Origin: Rhizobium sp. 11515TR
Lineage (GTDB): Bacteria; Pseudomonadota; Alphaproteobacteria; Rhizobiales; Rhizobiaceae
Length of the DNA: 64,000 bases
NCBI RefSeq assembly: GCF_002277895.1
Contig: NZ_CP023000.1
Location: 1,054,001 to 1,118,000, forward strand
Reading direction: 5' to 3'
Positions 44,008 to 52,763 of the stretch are shown one piece after another. The notes below the pieces were generated by a model. The model did not search any database and was not told where the DNA came from. It saw only the letters and a program-made list of their open reading frames with translations. Positions within the stretch are counted from its first letter, which is position 1; each line of letters starts with the position of its first letter. The position numbers were made by a program, and so were the translations under genes.

Positions 44008-44211
44008 GAACGATTTATTCGCAAAACAGGGGAAGGCGGACGTGCCTCTGGATCAACAATCTCTAAGCTCAAGATGGTTAACAGGGGACTAATTATAAGT
44101 TTTCTTACTAACGTTGTGTTTGAGGCGCACCTCGCGCGTTGCGCGTATGACGGCTGCGGGCAAGATAGTCTTGCCTGACTATATCCGCGCCAAAACATCT
44201 TTGGATGTGGT

Positions 44212-44757
44212 TCAGAGCGCGAGCTGCTCGGCACCCTGAGATCGAGCCAGAACCTCGAGTTCCTCATAAAGCGATTCCGCAAAGCTGCGCAGCACAGTCA
44301 GTTCGAAATCGTTCATGCCGGTGCGCGTGAGCTGCACCGAGATATGACCGAAAAGCGTCATGGCACTGCCCCCCTCCGGGAAGCTCGATGGATGCAGATC
44401 GACGGCCGTACCTTTGTTGAGCAGCTGGGGGGCGTTCGGGCCGGAAATGAGGATGCGGATACGGCCGTGGCTCTGGTCGCAGATGAAGGCACGGCCGGCC
44501 AGGGTATCAGCCAGAGCCTGCCTTTCGGATTCGGCGAGCGGCTCATTGCCGGCAATGAACCATTGCCGGTATCCCGCCGGGCGTACGGAACTTTGCTTGA
44601 GGCCGGCCGCGGGAAGATGGGCCGCAAGCTCTTCGCTGGTGGTTGCACCCATCACATGCAGGAGATGGCCCTCCGGCAGGGCTTCCAGCCGGATGGTCCG
44701 GCCTTGCAGAACGGCCTTTCCGGCAAGGACCGGCTTTGATATCGGCAAATCAGGCAT
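44212..44757 (-). CDS. mgdD: N-methylglutamate dehydrogenase gamma-like subunit (SoxG type)
   Basis: The smallest folate-fold subunit of the heterotetrameric N-methylglutamate dehydrogenase, homologous to the gamma subunit of sarcosine oxidase. It is 181 residues from the ATG at 44757 (an ATG at 44769 is possible; both overlap the end of mgdC, suggesting coupling). The sequence has SSVRPAGYRQWFIAGNEPLA, GTAVDLHPSSFPEGGSAMTL and FGHISVQLTRTGMNDFELTV, which match SoxG proteins, including the D-L-H-P-x-x-F-P motif. It is the last gene of the mgdABCD operon. The Mgd assignment over sarcosine oxidase rests on the mgs and gmaS genes nearby. Confidence 0.85.
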   Translation of the reverse strand: MPDLPISKPVLAGKAVLQGRTIRLEALPEGHLLHVMGATTSEELAAHLPAAGLKQSSVRPAGYRQWFIAGNEPLAESERQALADTLAGRAFICDQSHGRIRILISGPNAPQLLNKGTAVDLHPSSFPEGGSAMTLFGHISVQLTRTGMNDFELTVLRSFAESLYEELEVLARSQGAEQLAL

Positions 44758-47680
44758 GGAGTTTCTCATTCTGAGGGTCGATGAAGACCGGGCTGCAGAT
44801 CACGGCATCCGTGTATTCGTTTCTAAGCCCGTTCCAGACGATGATCTTTTCGCCGACGCGCGCCGGTCCATTCTTGACGAGAGCGAGCCCGATCGTATGG
44901 CCGAGGCTGGGGGAAAAGGCGCTCGATGTCACATAGCCCTGATCGTTTTCGAGCGTCGCCGCCGCACCTTCCGCCAGAATATGGGCACCGGTACGGAAGC
45001 TGGTCGCCGGATCTACCGGTTTGACACCGACGAGGCGAGGCCGATCAGCGGCCTGCGGGCCTTCGCGTTGAAGCATCGCCTTGCCGATGAAATCGGGCTT
45101 CGTTGCCGAAACCATGCGGGCAAAGCCAAGATCGCCTGGTATTACCGTGCCGTTGATCTCGGCATGGGTGACATGGCCCTTCTCAATACGCATGACGCCA
45201 AGCGCCTCGGCGCCATAGGCACAGATTTCATGTTTTTGACCCGCCTCCATGATGGCGTCGGCGACGAACTCTCCATAGGCCGCCGGCACGCCGAGCTCGT
45301 AAGCGAGCTCGCCCGAAAAGGATATCCGGAAGAGGCGGCCTTCAAGCTTGCCACCGAACAATGAGACCGCGCGCGCGCTCATGAACGGGAAGGCGGCGTC
45401 GGAAATATCTTCGTCGACGATCTCGGAGAGGATCGTCCGCGATTTCGGTCCGGCGATCGCCATCTGGGCCCATTGATCGGTTGACGACGCGAAATAGACC
45501 TCCAGCTCGGGCCAGAGCGTCTGGGCGCAGAACTCCAGGTGGGTGAGCACGCCGACTGCAAGCGCTGTCGTCGTGGTCATGAAAAAATGGTCTTCGCTCA
45601 AGCGGCTGGTGGTGCCATCATCATAGATCATGCCGTCTTCGCGCAGCATGATGCCATAGCGAGCCTTGCCGACGGGCAGCTTGGCAAAGCCGTTGCAGTA
45701 GATGCGGTCGAGGAAAGTGGCGGCATCCTTGCCGAAGATCTCGATCTTGCCGAGTGTGGAGACATCGCAGACGCCGGCATTCCTGCGGATGTTCAGCACT
45801 TCGCGATCGACGCTTTCGCGCCAAGTCTTCTCGCCCTCGCGCGGGAACCAGGAGGAGCGGTACCAAAGCCCCGTTTCCACGAAGACCGCACCATTCTTCT
45901 TCGCCCATTCGTGCAAGGGGGATTTTCGCGCCGGCTGAAAATGCTTAGCCCGCGAAGTACCTGTCAAAGCACCGAAGGAAACAGGGGTATAGAACGGCCG
46001 GAAGGTCGTGGTCCCGACCTCGGCCGGTGAGACGCCTCGGGCGTCGGCGAGGATGCCGATGGCATTGATGTTGGAAAGCTTGCCCTGATCGGTCGCCATG
46101 CCGTTCGTCGTATAGCGTTTGGCGAGTTCCACATCACCATAGCCTTCGCGCACGGCAAGCCCGAGATCCTTCAAATGCACGTCGTTCTGGTAGTCGACGA
46201 AGGCCTTGCCCTTGCCGCCTTTGATATGCCAGAGCCGCGCGGCAACAGTCGGTACTTCTTCTGCTGAAGCAAAAGCGGGAGCGACCTTGCCAAAGCCGAT
46301 GGCTTCCAGCGCCTCGGCGGCTTTGATCGCTCCGTCGCCAAGGCAGCTATCGATGGAGGCAAGACCGGCCGCGGAGCCGGCAATCAGCAAGCCTTCCTGT
46401 CTTTCCGGCGCGAGGAAGGCTGCATGCTTTTCCGACCAGACCGGCTTGGCGCTGCGATGGCAGGCAAGGTGAATGATCGGGCTCCAGCCGCCGGACATGG
46501 CCACAGCATCCGCATCGATCTCCTGCATGCCCGAGCCGCTCGCAATCTTGACCCCGCGGACCTGCTTGGTACCAAGCGCATCGATGATGCATGCGCCGGT
46601 CAACACCCGCGCCTTGCCGTCCCAGTGTTCGCCGCCGGGGCGCGTATCGACGATGGCGGCGACGTCGACGCCTGCGGCCTCAAGGTCAGCGGCGGTGCGA
46701 TAGCCGGAACTGTTGGTTGTGAAGACCACGGTGCGCTTGCCGGGAGCGACAGCCTGCCGGTTCAGATAGCTGCGCATGGCGCCTGATATCATGACGCCTG
46801 GAATATCGTTGCCACCGAAGACAAGCGGCCGCTCCTCGGCGCCGGTCGCAAGGATCACCTGCTTGGCGATGATGCGCCACAGGCGTTCGACCGGCTGACG
46901 CGGGTCGGGCGCTGCCACATGCTTCTGAACGCGTTCAACCGCCCCGAAGACATTGTCGTCGTACCAGCCGATAACCGTCGTGCGCGACAGGCATTGCACG
47001 TTCGGCAGGCTGTCGAGTTCGTCCAACATGTCCTTGAGCGGCGAGTTGCGCTCCAAGAGCAAACTGCCGCCGAGAGCGAAGCCTTCGTCCGCGAGAATGA
47101 CACGCGCTCCGGCGCGTCCCGCCGTCAGCGCCGCAGCAAGACCTGCAGACCCAGCGCCGATCACGAGCAGATCGCAATGTGCCCAGCATTTCTCGTAGGA
47201 ATCTGGATCGGCGTCATAGGATGCCTTGCCGAGACCGGCGGCCTTGCGGATCAGTGGCTCGTAGACCTTTTCCCAGAAGGCGGCCGGCCACATGAAGGTC
47301 TTGTAGTAGAAGCCGGCGCTGAGGAAAGGCGACAACAGGCTGTTAATTGCGCCGACATCGAAGGCAAGCGAGGGCCAGCGGTTCTGGCTGCGCGCTGCGA
47401 GCCCATCGTAAAGCTCGATCATCGTGGCGCGGCTGTTGGCCTCGGTTCGCCCGCCCTTGCCGGTCGTCACGAGTGCATTGGGTTCGGCGGCACCCGCCGT
47501 CAGGATGCCGCGCGGCCTGTGATATTTGAAGCTGCGGCCGACGAGCTGGATGCCGTTGGCGAGCAGGGCAGAAGCGAGGGTGTCGCCAGGATGGCCCGTC
47601 AAGTTCCTGCCGTCGAAGCTGAAGGCAATCGTTTTGGAGCGGTCGATCCGGCCGCCGGAGGAGAGGCGATAGCTGCTCAT
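44750..47680 (-). CDS. mgdC: N-methylglutamate dehydrogenase alpha-like subunit (SoxA type)
   Basis: A 976-residue subunit that binds NAD and tetrahydrofolate. Order of domains: N-terminal ferredoxin-like fold without cluster cysteines (about 15-100, HPGDTLASALLANG, GRSFKYHRPRG), an FAD/NAD-binding Rossmann domain (about 165-480, LLVIGAGSAGLAAALTAGRA), and a C-terminal GcvT aminomethyltransferase pair (about 590-970, with RRNAGVCDVSTLGKIEIFGK). The GcvT part should capture the C1 unit from N-methylglutamate as methylene-THF. Its ATG overlaps the mgdB stop by 4 bp. Length and order match the alpha subunit of tetrameric sarcosine oxidase, of which Mgd is a close relative; context favours Mgd. 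Confidence 0.9.
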   Translation of the reverse strand: MSSYRLSSGGRIDRSKTIAFSFDGRNLTGHPGDTLASALLANGIQLVGRSFKYHRPRGILTAGAAEPNALVTTGKGGRTEANSRATMIELYDGLAARSQNRWPSLAFDVGAINSLLSPFLSAGFYYKTFMWPAAFWEKVYEPLIRKAAGLGKASYDADPDSYEKCWAHCDLLVIGAGSAGLAAALTAGRAGARVILADEGFALGGSLLLERNSPLKDMLDELDSLPNVQCLSRTTVIGWYDDNVFGAVERVQKHVAAPDPRQPVERLWRIIAKQVILATGAEERPLVFGGNDIPGVMISGAMRSYLNRQAVAPGKRTVVFTTNSSGYRTAADLEAAGVDVAAIVDTRPGGEHWDGKARVLTGACIIDALGTKQVRGVKIASGSGMQEIDADAVAMSGGWSPIIHLACHRSAKPVWSEKHAAFLAPERQEGLLIAGSAAGLASIDSCLGDGAIKAAEALEAIGFGKVAPAFASAEEVPTVAARLWHIKGGKGKAFVDYQNDVHLKDLGLAVREGYGDVELAKRYTTNGMATDQGKLSNINAIGILADARGVSPAEVGTTTFRPFYTPVSFGALTGTSRAKHFQPARKSPLHEWAKKNGAVFVETGLWYRSSWFPREGEKTWRESVDREVLNIRRNAGVCDVSTLGKIEIFGKDAATFLDRIYCNGFAKLPVGKARYGIMLREDGMIYDDGTTSRLSEDHFFMTTTTALAVGVLTHLEFCAQTLWPELEVYFASSTDQWAQMAIAGPKSRTILSEIVDEDISDAAFPFMSARAVSLFGGKLEGRLFRISFSGELAYELGVPAAYGEFVADAIMEAGQKHEICAYGAEALGVMRIEKGHVTHAEINGTVIPGDLGFARMVSATKPDFIGKAMLQREGPQAADRPRLVGVKPVDPATSFRTGAHILAEGAAATLENDQGYVTSSAFSPSLGHTIGLALVKNGPARVGEKIIVWNGLRNEYTDAVICSPVFIDPQNEKLHA

Positions 47681-47955
47681 GCCTCACCTCCGAGCTTGGC
47701 AAGTGCCGCGTCGCTGACGCCATGAACCTTGTGGGTAACAGTGTCACGTTCGACGATCAGCCAGCGGCGGCAGCCGGAGGAATGGTGCCAATATTCCTTG
47801 TGCCACCCCTTGGGGTTGTCGCGCAAATAGACGTAATCGTACCAGTCTTCCGCGCGGGCATCCGGAGCAGGGCGGCGGAGGCTTGCATCGCCCTTGATGG
47901 TGAATTCTTCCTTGGGCCGGGTGCCGCAGTGAGGGCAGGAAATCAGGCTTGCCAT
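47677..47955 (-). CDS. mgdB: N-methylglutamate dehydrogenase delta-like subunit (SoxD type)
   Basis: A 92-residue zinc-binding subunit. The first Cys pair is ISCPHCGTRP and later ligands lie in WHKEYWHHSSGCRRWL, which gives the C-x2-C ... H ... C pattern of SoxD. It also has the family core DWYDYVYLRDNPKG. It lies between the beta and alpha subunit genes, 12 bp after the former, and overlaps the latter by 4 bp. A role in complex assembly is known for the sarcosine oxidase homologue. Confidence 0.92.
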   Translation of the reverse strand: MASLISCPHCGTRPKEEFTIKGDASLRRPAPDARAEDWYDYVYLRDNPKGWHKEYWHHSSGCRRWLIVERDTVTHKVHGVSDAALAKLGGEA

Positions 47956-47967
47956 CGTGTCATGTCC

Positions 47968-49218
47968 TCAATGCAGGTTCGGCTGGGCGCCGACGCCCTT
48001 CTCATCGATCTGATAGCCTCGCCGAAAGCGATCGAGGCGCAGCTGCGTCGCCGTCTCATGCGGCTCGTTGCGGGCGATCAGATGGGCGTAGCAATAGCCC
48101 GAGGCCGGCGTGGCCTTGAAACCGCCGTAACACCAGCCGGCGTTCAGATAGAGATTGTCGATATGGGTTCGGTCGATGATCGGGGAGCCGTCCATGCTCA
48201 TATCCATGACGCCACCCCATGTGCGCAGATAGCGCACGCGCGTCAGTGCCGGGATCATCGCCACACCGGCTTCGGCGACATGTTCGACAGTCGCGAGATT
48301 GCCGCGCTGGGCATAGGAATTGTAGCCGTCGATATCGCCGCCGAAGACAAGGCCGCCCTTGTCGGATTGCGAGACATAGAAATGGCCGGCGCCGAAGGTG
48401 ACGACGCAATCGATGAATGGCTTTAGGCCTTCCGAGACGAAAGCCTGCAGCACATGACTTTCGATCGGCAAACGCAGCCCCGCCATGTCGGCGACGACGG
48501 TGGAATTGCCGGCCGCCGCTAGCGCAAGCTTGCCGCAACCGATAAACCCCTTCGTCGTCTCGACACCCGTCACGCGGCCCTGGTCGGTGCGGATGCCTGT
48601 GACTTCACAGCCGGTGATGATGTCGACGCCACGGCTATCGGCTCCGCGGGCATAGCCCCAGGCGACTGCGTCATGGCGCACCGTGCCGCCGCGCTGCTGC
48701 AACAGGCCGCCCATGATCGGGAATCGTGCGTTTTCGAAGTCCAGGAAGGGCAGCTTCTTGCGAACGGCTTCGCGGTCGAGCAGCTCGGCATCGACGCCGT
48801 GCAGGCGCATGGCATTGCCACGCCGGGTATAGGCGTCGCGCTGTGCATCCGAATGGAAGAGATTGAGCACGCCGCGCTGCGAGACCATGGCGTTGAAATT
48901 GAAATCCTGCTCCAGCCCTTCCCAGAGCTTCATCGAAAGCTCGTAAAAGGGATTGTTGCCGGGAAGCAGGTAGTTCGAGCGGATAATCGTCGTATTGCGG
49001 CCGATATTGCCAGAGCCGAGATAGCCTTTCTCTAGAACGGCAACATTGGTGATGCCGAAGGTCTTGGCGAGATAGTAGGCAGTCGCCAGCCCATGGCCGC
49101 CGCCACCGACGATGATGACATCATAATGTTGCTTCGGTTGCGGCTGGCGCCAGGCAGGCGCCCAGCCGGTATTGCCGCGAAGACCGTTGAGGAAAACAGA
49201 GAAAGCCGAATAGCGCAT
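47968..49218 (-). CDS. mgdA: N-methylglutamate dehydrogenase beta-like subunit (SoxB type)
   Basis: The flavin-bearing amine-oxidising subunit, 416 residues. The DAO-family dinucleotide fold is YDVIIVGGGGHGLATAYYLA, followed by VLEKGYLGSGNIGRNTTIIR, where the sarcosine oxidase homologue binds FAD and covalent FMN. The C-terminus has GSPIIDRTHIDNLYLNAGWC and YGGFKATPASGYCYAHLIA, family-typical. It is the first gene of the operon mgdABCD. Divergent from the GlxA-type regulator with 88 bp between starts, which contain the palindrome CCCAATTGGG. The expected reaction is N-methylglutamate to glutamate plus a C1 unit. Confidence 0.92.
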   Translation of the reverse strand: MRYSAFSVFLNGLRGNTGWAPAWRQPQPKQHYDVIIVGGGGHGLATAYYLAKTFGITNVAVLEKGYLGSGNIGRNTTIIRSNYLLPGNNPFYELSMKLWEGLEQDFNFNAMVSQRGVLNLFHSDAQRDAYTRRGNAMRLHGVDAELLDREAVRKKLPFLDFENARFPIMGGLLQQRGGTVRHDAVAWGYARGADSRGVDIITGCEVTGIRTDQGRVTGVETTKGFIGCGKLALAAAGNSTVVADMAGLRLPIESHVLQAFVSEGLKPFIDCVVTFGAGHFYVSQSDKGGLVFGGDIDGYNSYAQRGNLATVEHVAEAGVAMIPALTRVRYLRTWGGVMDMSMDGSPIIDRTHIDNLYLNAGWCYGGFKATPASGYCYAHLIARNEPHETATQLRLDRFRRGYQIDEKGVGAQPNLH

Positions 49219-49273
49219 TGTCAGGTCCGCTTTGAATTGCGTTCATGATGACAGAGCGGCAAATGCCGACTTG

Positions 49274-49283
49274 CCCAATTGGG
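49274..49283. promoter_or_regulatory. Palindrome between mgdA and glxA-type regulator genes
   Basis: CCCAATTGGG, a perfect 10-bp palindrome in the 88-bp divergent spacer. A possible operator; the length is short enough that chance is not excluded. Confidence 0.35.
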
Positions 49284-49306
49284 ACCTTTTTCGATAGAAA
49301 AGGGAC

Positions 49307-50266
49307 ATGACGGCGATCGATAGCAAAAATAGCCAGAATATTGGTTTCATACTGATCCCGGGATTCGCCTTGATGTCCTTTGCCTCGGCAAGCGAGCCGT
49401 TGCGGGCGGCCAATCTCCTGGCCGGGCGGGAAATCTATCGATTGTCGGTCTTCTCGCCGGACGGCACCCCGGCGGTCTCGTCGGGCGGCGTGCCGGTGCC
49501 GGCCGAACCTCTTCCTGGTCGAGGCTCAGGTCTTGGCACGGTTTTCGTCTGCGCCGGCGGATCGCCGCGAGACTGGCACTACCCTTCGGTCCTTGCCTGC
49601 CTGCGCCAGCTCGCGCGTGAGGGCGTGCGCATCGGCGGCATTTCCGGCGGTCCCTATCTGCTTGCCGCCGCCGGTCTTCTGGCCGAGCGCGATTTCACCA
49701 TTCATTGGGAACATGCTCCGGCCCTGCTGGAAGCCTTTCCGGCACTTACGCCGCGCCAAGCGCGCTTCGTCATCGACGGCAATCGTATCACCTGCGGCGG
49801 CGGCATCGCGCCGCTCGATATGATGCATGTGCTGATATCAGAGCGCATGGGTGCCGATTTCGCTCGCCGCGTCAGCGACTGGTATCTGCATACCGAAGTT
49901 GGCGAGCCGACTGCGCCGCAACGCGGTTCGCTCGCCGAGCGTTACGGCGTTCACCATCCGGGCTTGCTGAGCGTGCTCGAAAAAATGGAGGAGACGATCG
50001 AAATGCCGCTCGACCGCACCGCCATGGCGCGCATCGCTGGCGTTACGCCGCGTCATCTCGACCGGCTGTTTGCCGTTCATCTCGGCTCGACATTCCTTGA
50101 TCAATATCGGCGAATAAGATTGCAGCATGGCCGGCGGTTGCTGGAGCAGAGCCCGCTTTCTATCTCCGAGATTGCCGTCGCCACCGGCTTTTCAAGCGGC
50201 GCGCATTTCTCCAGAGCCTATCGCTCCCTTTACGGGATCGCCCCCGGCGAAACCCGCCGTAGCTGA
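49307..50266 (+). CDS. GlxA-family AraC-type transcriptional regulator
   Basis: A 319-residue regulator with an N-terminal DJ-1/PfpI-like domain (about 10-185, IGFILIPGFALMSFASASEP, GGISGGPYLLAAAGLLAERD) and a C-terminal AraC double helix-turn-helix (about 215-315, ARIAGVTPRHLDRLFAVHLG, ISEIAVATGFSSGAHFSRAY). Proteins of this layout include GbdR and related regulators of betaine, sarcosine and carnitine breakdown. The position divergent from mgdA and upstream of the mgs genes makes it the leading candidate activator of the methylamine genes. Confidence 0.92.
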   Translation: MTAIDSKNSQNIGFILIPGFALMSFASASEPLRAANLLAGREIYRLSVFSPDGTPAVSSGGVPVPAEPLPGRGSGLGTVFVCAGGSPRDWHYPSVLACLRQLAREGVRIGGISGGPYLLAAAGLLAERDFTIHWEHAPALLEAFPALTPRQARFVIDGNRITCGGGIAPLDMMHVLISERMGADFARRVSDWYLHTEVGEPTAPQRGSLAERYGVHHPGLLSVLEKMEETIEMPLDRTAMARIAGVTPRHLDRLFAVHLGSTFLDQYRRIRLQHGRRLLEQSPLSISEIAVATGFSSGAHFSRAYRSLYGIAPGETRRS

Positions 50267-50344
50267 TTTTCGTCGTAGTTGAGAAAATTTCACTGGGAGG
50301 ATAGAGTCCTTCCCAGCAAGCCCTGCCGGCAAAAAGGATACAGA

Positions 50345-51028
50345 ATGAAAACCAAGGCAGATAAAATATCGGTCGATGACCAATCCCACGCTGGGCGATC
50401 GGCTTTTTCCCAAGACCCGCATGCGGTGCGCGAACCGAAGGAAAACAATCTCGAAATGGCGATCGGCCACGAGGTTCGCGCCTATCGTAAGAAGCTCGGC
50501 ATCACCGTGACGGATCTTGCCGCCGCGACGGGGATCTCGCTCGGCATGCTGTCGAAGATCGAAAATGGCAATATCTCGCCGTCGCTGACGACGCTGCAAT
50601 CGCTATCGCGTGCACTCGGTGTGCCGCTGACCGCATTCTTCCGTCGCTATGAAGAGCCGCGCAACGCCGTCTTCGTCAAGGCCGGTCAGGGTGTCGAACT
50701 CGAACGCCGTGGTACGCGCGCGGGCCATCAATATAATCTCCTCGGCCATATCGACAACAATTCGAGCGGCGTCATCGTCGAGCCCTATCTCATCACGTTG
50801 ACGGCGGATTCCGATGTCTTCCCGACGTTCCAGCATGAGGGCATGGAGTTCCTTTATATGCTCGAGGGTGAGGTCATGTACCGCCACGGCGATCAGCTCT
50901 ATCCCATGCAGCCGGGCGACAGTCTCTTCTTCGATGCCGATGCGCCGCACGGCCCGGAGGTGCTGGTGAAATTGCCGGCCAAATACCTTTCGATCATCAG
51001 CTATCCACAGCGAGGCAAGGCCGACTAA
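50345..51028 (+). CDS. XRE-cupin transcriptional regulator
   Basis: A 227-residue protein with an N-terminal XRE helix-turn-helix (about 42-98, VRAYRKKLGITVTDLAAATG, ISLGMLSKIENGNISPSLTT) and a C-terminal cupin_2 domain (about 150-220, FLYMLEGEVMYRHGDQLYPM, DSLFFDADAPHGPEVLV). AAGGA precedes the ATG at 50345; the frame is open further upstream but begins in the intergenic DNA. It lies 78 bp after the GlxA-type gene and 93 bp before mgsA. Such regulators often respond to small amines or amino acids. A hairpin covers its stop codon. Confidence 0.9.
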   Translation: MKTKADKISVDDQSHAGRSAFSQDPHAVREPKENNLEMAIGHEVRAYRKKLGITVTDLAAATGISLGMLSKIENGNISPSLTTLQSLSRALGVPLTAFFRRYEEPRNAVFVKAGQGVELERRGTRAGHQYNLLGHIDNNSSGVIVEPYLITLTADSDVFPTFQHEGMEFLYMLEGEVMYRHGDQLYPMQPGDSLFFDADAPHGPEVLVKLPAKYLSIISYPQRGKAD

Positions 51029-51057
51029 CTTGCCTTAAAAGAAAAAATTATTCTTTT
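51013..51057. promoter_or_regulatory. Two adjacent dyads before mgsA
   Basis: AGGCAAG-N9-CTTGCCT (51013-51035) covers the stop codon of the XRE-cupin gene. It is followed at once by AAAAGAA-N7-TTCTTTT (51037-51057), both perfect. The first may end transcription or stabilise mRNA; the second, A/T-rich and 65 bp before mgsA, could be an operator. Confidence 0.45.
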
Positions 51058-51121
51058 GAGTTGAAAAACCGCATTGGACCTGATAGCCATTTTTGCAGAT
51101 GCGAAAACGGAGGGTTTGGGC

Positions 51122-52030
51122 ATGTGCGGAATTGTCGGTCTTTTCTTGAAAGATAAGGCGCTGGAGCCGAAACTCGGCGCGCTTCTGTCTTCCATGCTGA
51201 TCACGATGACCGATCGCGGACCCGATAGTGCGGGCATTGCGATCTACGGCAACGATAATGGCACGACGGCAAAGATCACCGTCCAGTCGGCCGATCCGGA
51301 AAAGGATTTCGACGGCCTGGAATATGAACTCCGGCGCGCGCTTGACGTCCCGGTATCCGTCGTAGTCAAGAGCACGCATGCGGTCGTCACCCTTGCCAAG
51401 GACAAGCTTGACGAGGGTAGGGCGGCCCTGACGGCATCACGTCCGAATATCCGCGTCATGAGCAGTGGCGATACCGTCGAGATTTATAAGGAAGTCGGCC
51501 TGCCGAAGGATGTGGTCTCCCGCTTTGGCGTGACCGCCATGTCTGGCACGCACGGCATCGGCCATACTCGCATGGCGACGGAATCGGCCGTGACCACGCT
51601 CGGCGCCCATCCCTTCTCCACCGGCTCGGACCAATGCCTGGTTCACAACGGTTCGCTCTCGAACCACAACAACCTGCGCCGCGAGCTGAAGCGCGAGGGC
51701 ATGGTCTTCGAAACGGAAAACGATACAGAGGTGGCCGCTGCCTATCTCACGGCCGAGATGGCGAAAGGCAAGGATCTCGGGGCGGCACTCGAAAGCGCCG
51801 TCGACGATCTCGACGGCTTCTTCACCTTCGTCGTCGGCACCAAGTCCGGCTTTGGCGTCGTTCGCGATCCCATCGCCTGCAAGCCGGCCGTCATGGCCGA
51901 GACTGACCAGTATGTCGCCTTCGGCTCAGAATATCGCGCGCTCGTCAATCTCCCGGGCATCGAGGATGCCCGGATCTGGGAGCCGGAGCCGGCGACCGTC
52001 TATTTCTGGGATCACGAAAAGGCTGCCTGA
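51122..52030 (+). CDS. mgsA: N-methylglutamate synthase subunit A (glutamine amidotransferase-like)
   Basis: A 302-residue class II glutamine amidotransferase-like subunit. The start at 51122 is fixed by MCGIVGLF, in which Cys2 becomes the N-terminal nucleophile, and by GGAGG 9 bases upstream. Family motifs RGPDSAGIAIY, GHTRMATES, HPFSTGSDQCLVHNGSLSNH and EVAAAYLTAEM are present. The synthase is built like the domains of glutamate synthase split over three genes. It moves methylamine from gamma-glutamylmethylamide to glutamate or its oxo precursor with MgsB and MgsC. It begins an operon of mgsABC and gmaS. Confidence 0.9.
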   Translation: MCGIVGLFLKDKALEPKLGALLSSMLITMTDRGPDSAGIAIYGNDNGTTAKITVQSADPEKDFDGLEYELRRALDVPVSVVVKSTHAVVTLAKDKLDEGRAALTASRPNIRVMSSGDTVEIYKEVGLPKDVVSRFGVTAMSGTHGIGHTRMATESAVTTLGAHPFSTGSDQCLVHNGSLSNHNNLRRELKREGMVFETENDTEVAAAYLTAEMAKGKDLGAALESAVDDLDGFFTFVVGTKSGFGVVRDPIACKPAVMAETDQYVAFGSEYRALVNLPGIEDARIWEPEPATVYFWDHEKAA

Positions 52031-52061
52031 TCAGAAGCGCCGCAATCGAGAGAGATCTTAC

Positions 52062-52748
52062 ATGCCAGTTTTCGACCTATCCGTCACACCGTTGCGCGAA
52101 CTCAACAGCGCTCTTCATGGCCTCGCCGCCGGCACCAACGATACTGCTTTCGAAGTCGTCAATCCGCGCGGCCATCATGCGGTGGCCGCCGGTATCGACG
52201 CGCCCGTCACCGTCGATATCAAGGGCTCCGTCGGCTATTACTGCGCCGGCATGAATGATGGCGGCAACGTCACCATCCACGGTTCGGCCGGCCCAGGCGT
52301 TGCGGAAAACATGATGTCCGGCACCGTCGTCATCGAAGGCGATGCCAGCCAGTATGCCGGGGCGACCGGGCAGGGTGGCCTGCTTGTCATCAAGGGCAAT
52401 GCCGCCTCGCGTTGCGGCATATCGATGAAGGGCATCGACATCGTCGTCTACGGCAATATCGGCCATATGTCGGCCTTCATGGGGCAGTCCGGCCATCTCG
52501 TCGTGCTCGGTGACGCCGGCGATGCGCTGGGGGACAGCCTCTATGAGGCCAAGCTCTTCGTCCGCGGTTCGGTGAAAAGCCTTGGCTCCGATTGCATTGA
52601 AAAGGAAATGCGCCCGGAGCATCTGGAGAAGCTCTCCGAGCTTCTGGAAAAGGCCGGCGTGCGCGGCGTCAGGCCGGAGGAGTTCAAGCGTTATGGATCG
52701 GCGCGCAAGCTCTATAATTTCAATATCGACAATGCCGACGCGTACTAA
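52062..52748 (+). CDS. mgsB: N-methylglutamate synthase subunit B (GXGXG-domain protein)
   Basis: A 228-residue protein with the right-handed beta-helix of the C-terminal (GXGXG) domain of glutamate synthase, seen as repeated G-x-G turns: GSVGYYCAGMNDGGNVTIHG, GPGVAENMMSGTVVIEGDAS, GATGQGGLLVIKGNAASRCG, GQSGHLVVLGDAGDALGDSL. It is 31 bp after mgsA and 15 bp before mgsC, in one operon. It is expected to be a structural core of the MgsABC complex. Confidence 0.9.
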   Translation: MPVFDLSVTPLRELNSALHGLAAGTNDTAFEVVNPRGHHAVAAGIDAPVTVDIKGSVGYYCAGMNDGGNVTIHGSAGPGVAENMMSGTVVIEGDASQYAGATGQGGLLVIKGNAASRCGISMKGIDIVVYGNIGHMSAFMGQSGHLVVLGDAGDALGDSLYEAKLFVRGSVKSLGSDCIEKEMRPEHLEKLSELLEKAGVRGVRPEEFKRYGSARKLYNFNIDNADAY

Positions 52749-52763
52749 GGCGAAGGGGACCTC

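Noticed and set aside
42346..44178. Long plus-strand frame (610 codons) opposite the FtsI-like gene
   Set aside because: The minus-strand gene has all three penicillin-binding motifs; the plus frame has none of any family.
44212..49218. Reading the four-gene set as sarcosine oxidase soxBDAG
   Set aside because: The subunits are homologous and cannot be told apart by eye, but adjacency to gmaS and mgsABC fits N-methylglutamate dehydrogenase; glycine-betaine or sarcosine genes such as glyA are absent.
49274..49299. Sigma-54 site before mgdA on the minus strand
   Set aside because: GG and GC have the right spacing but the flanks (GGTCCC, GGGCA) do not fit the consensus; more likely part of the CCCAATTGGG palindrome.
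51029..51121. Sigma-54 promoter before mgsA
   Set aside because: No GG and GC pair with 10-bp spacing in the spacer.
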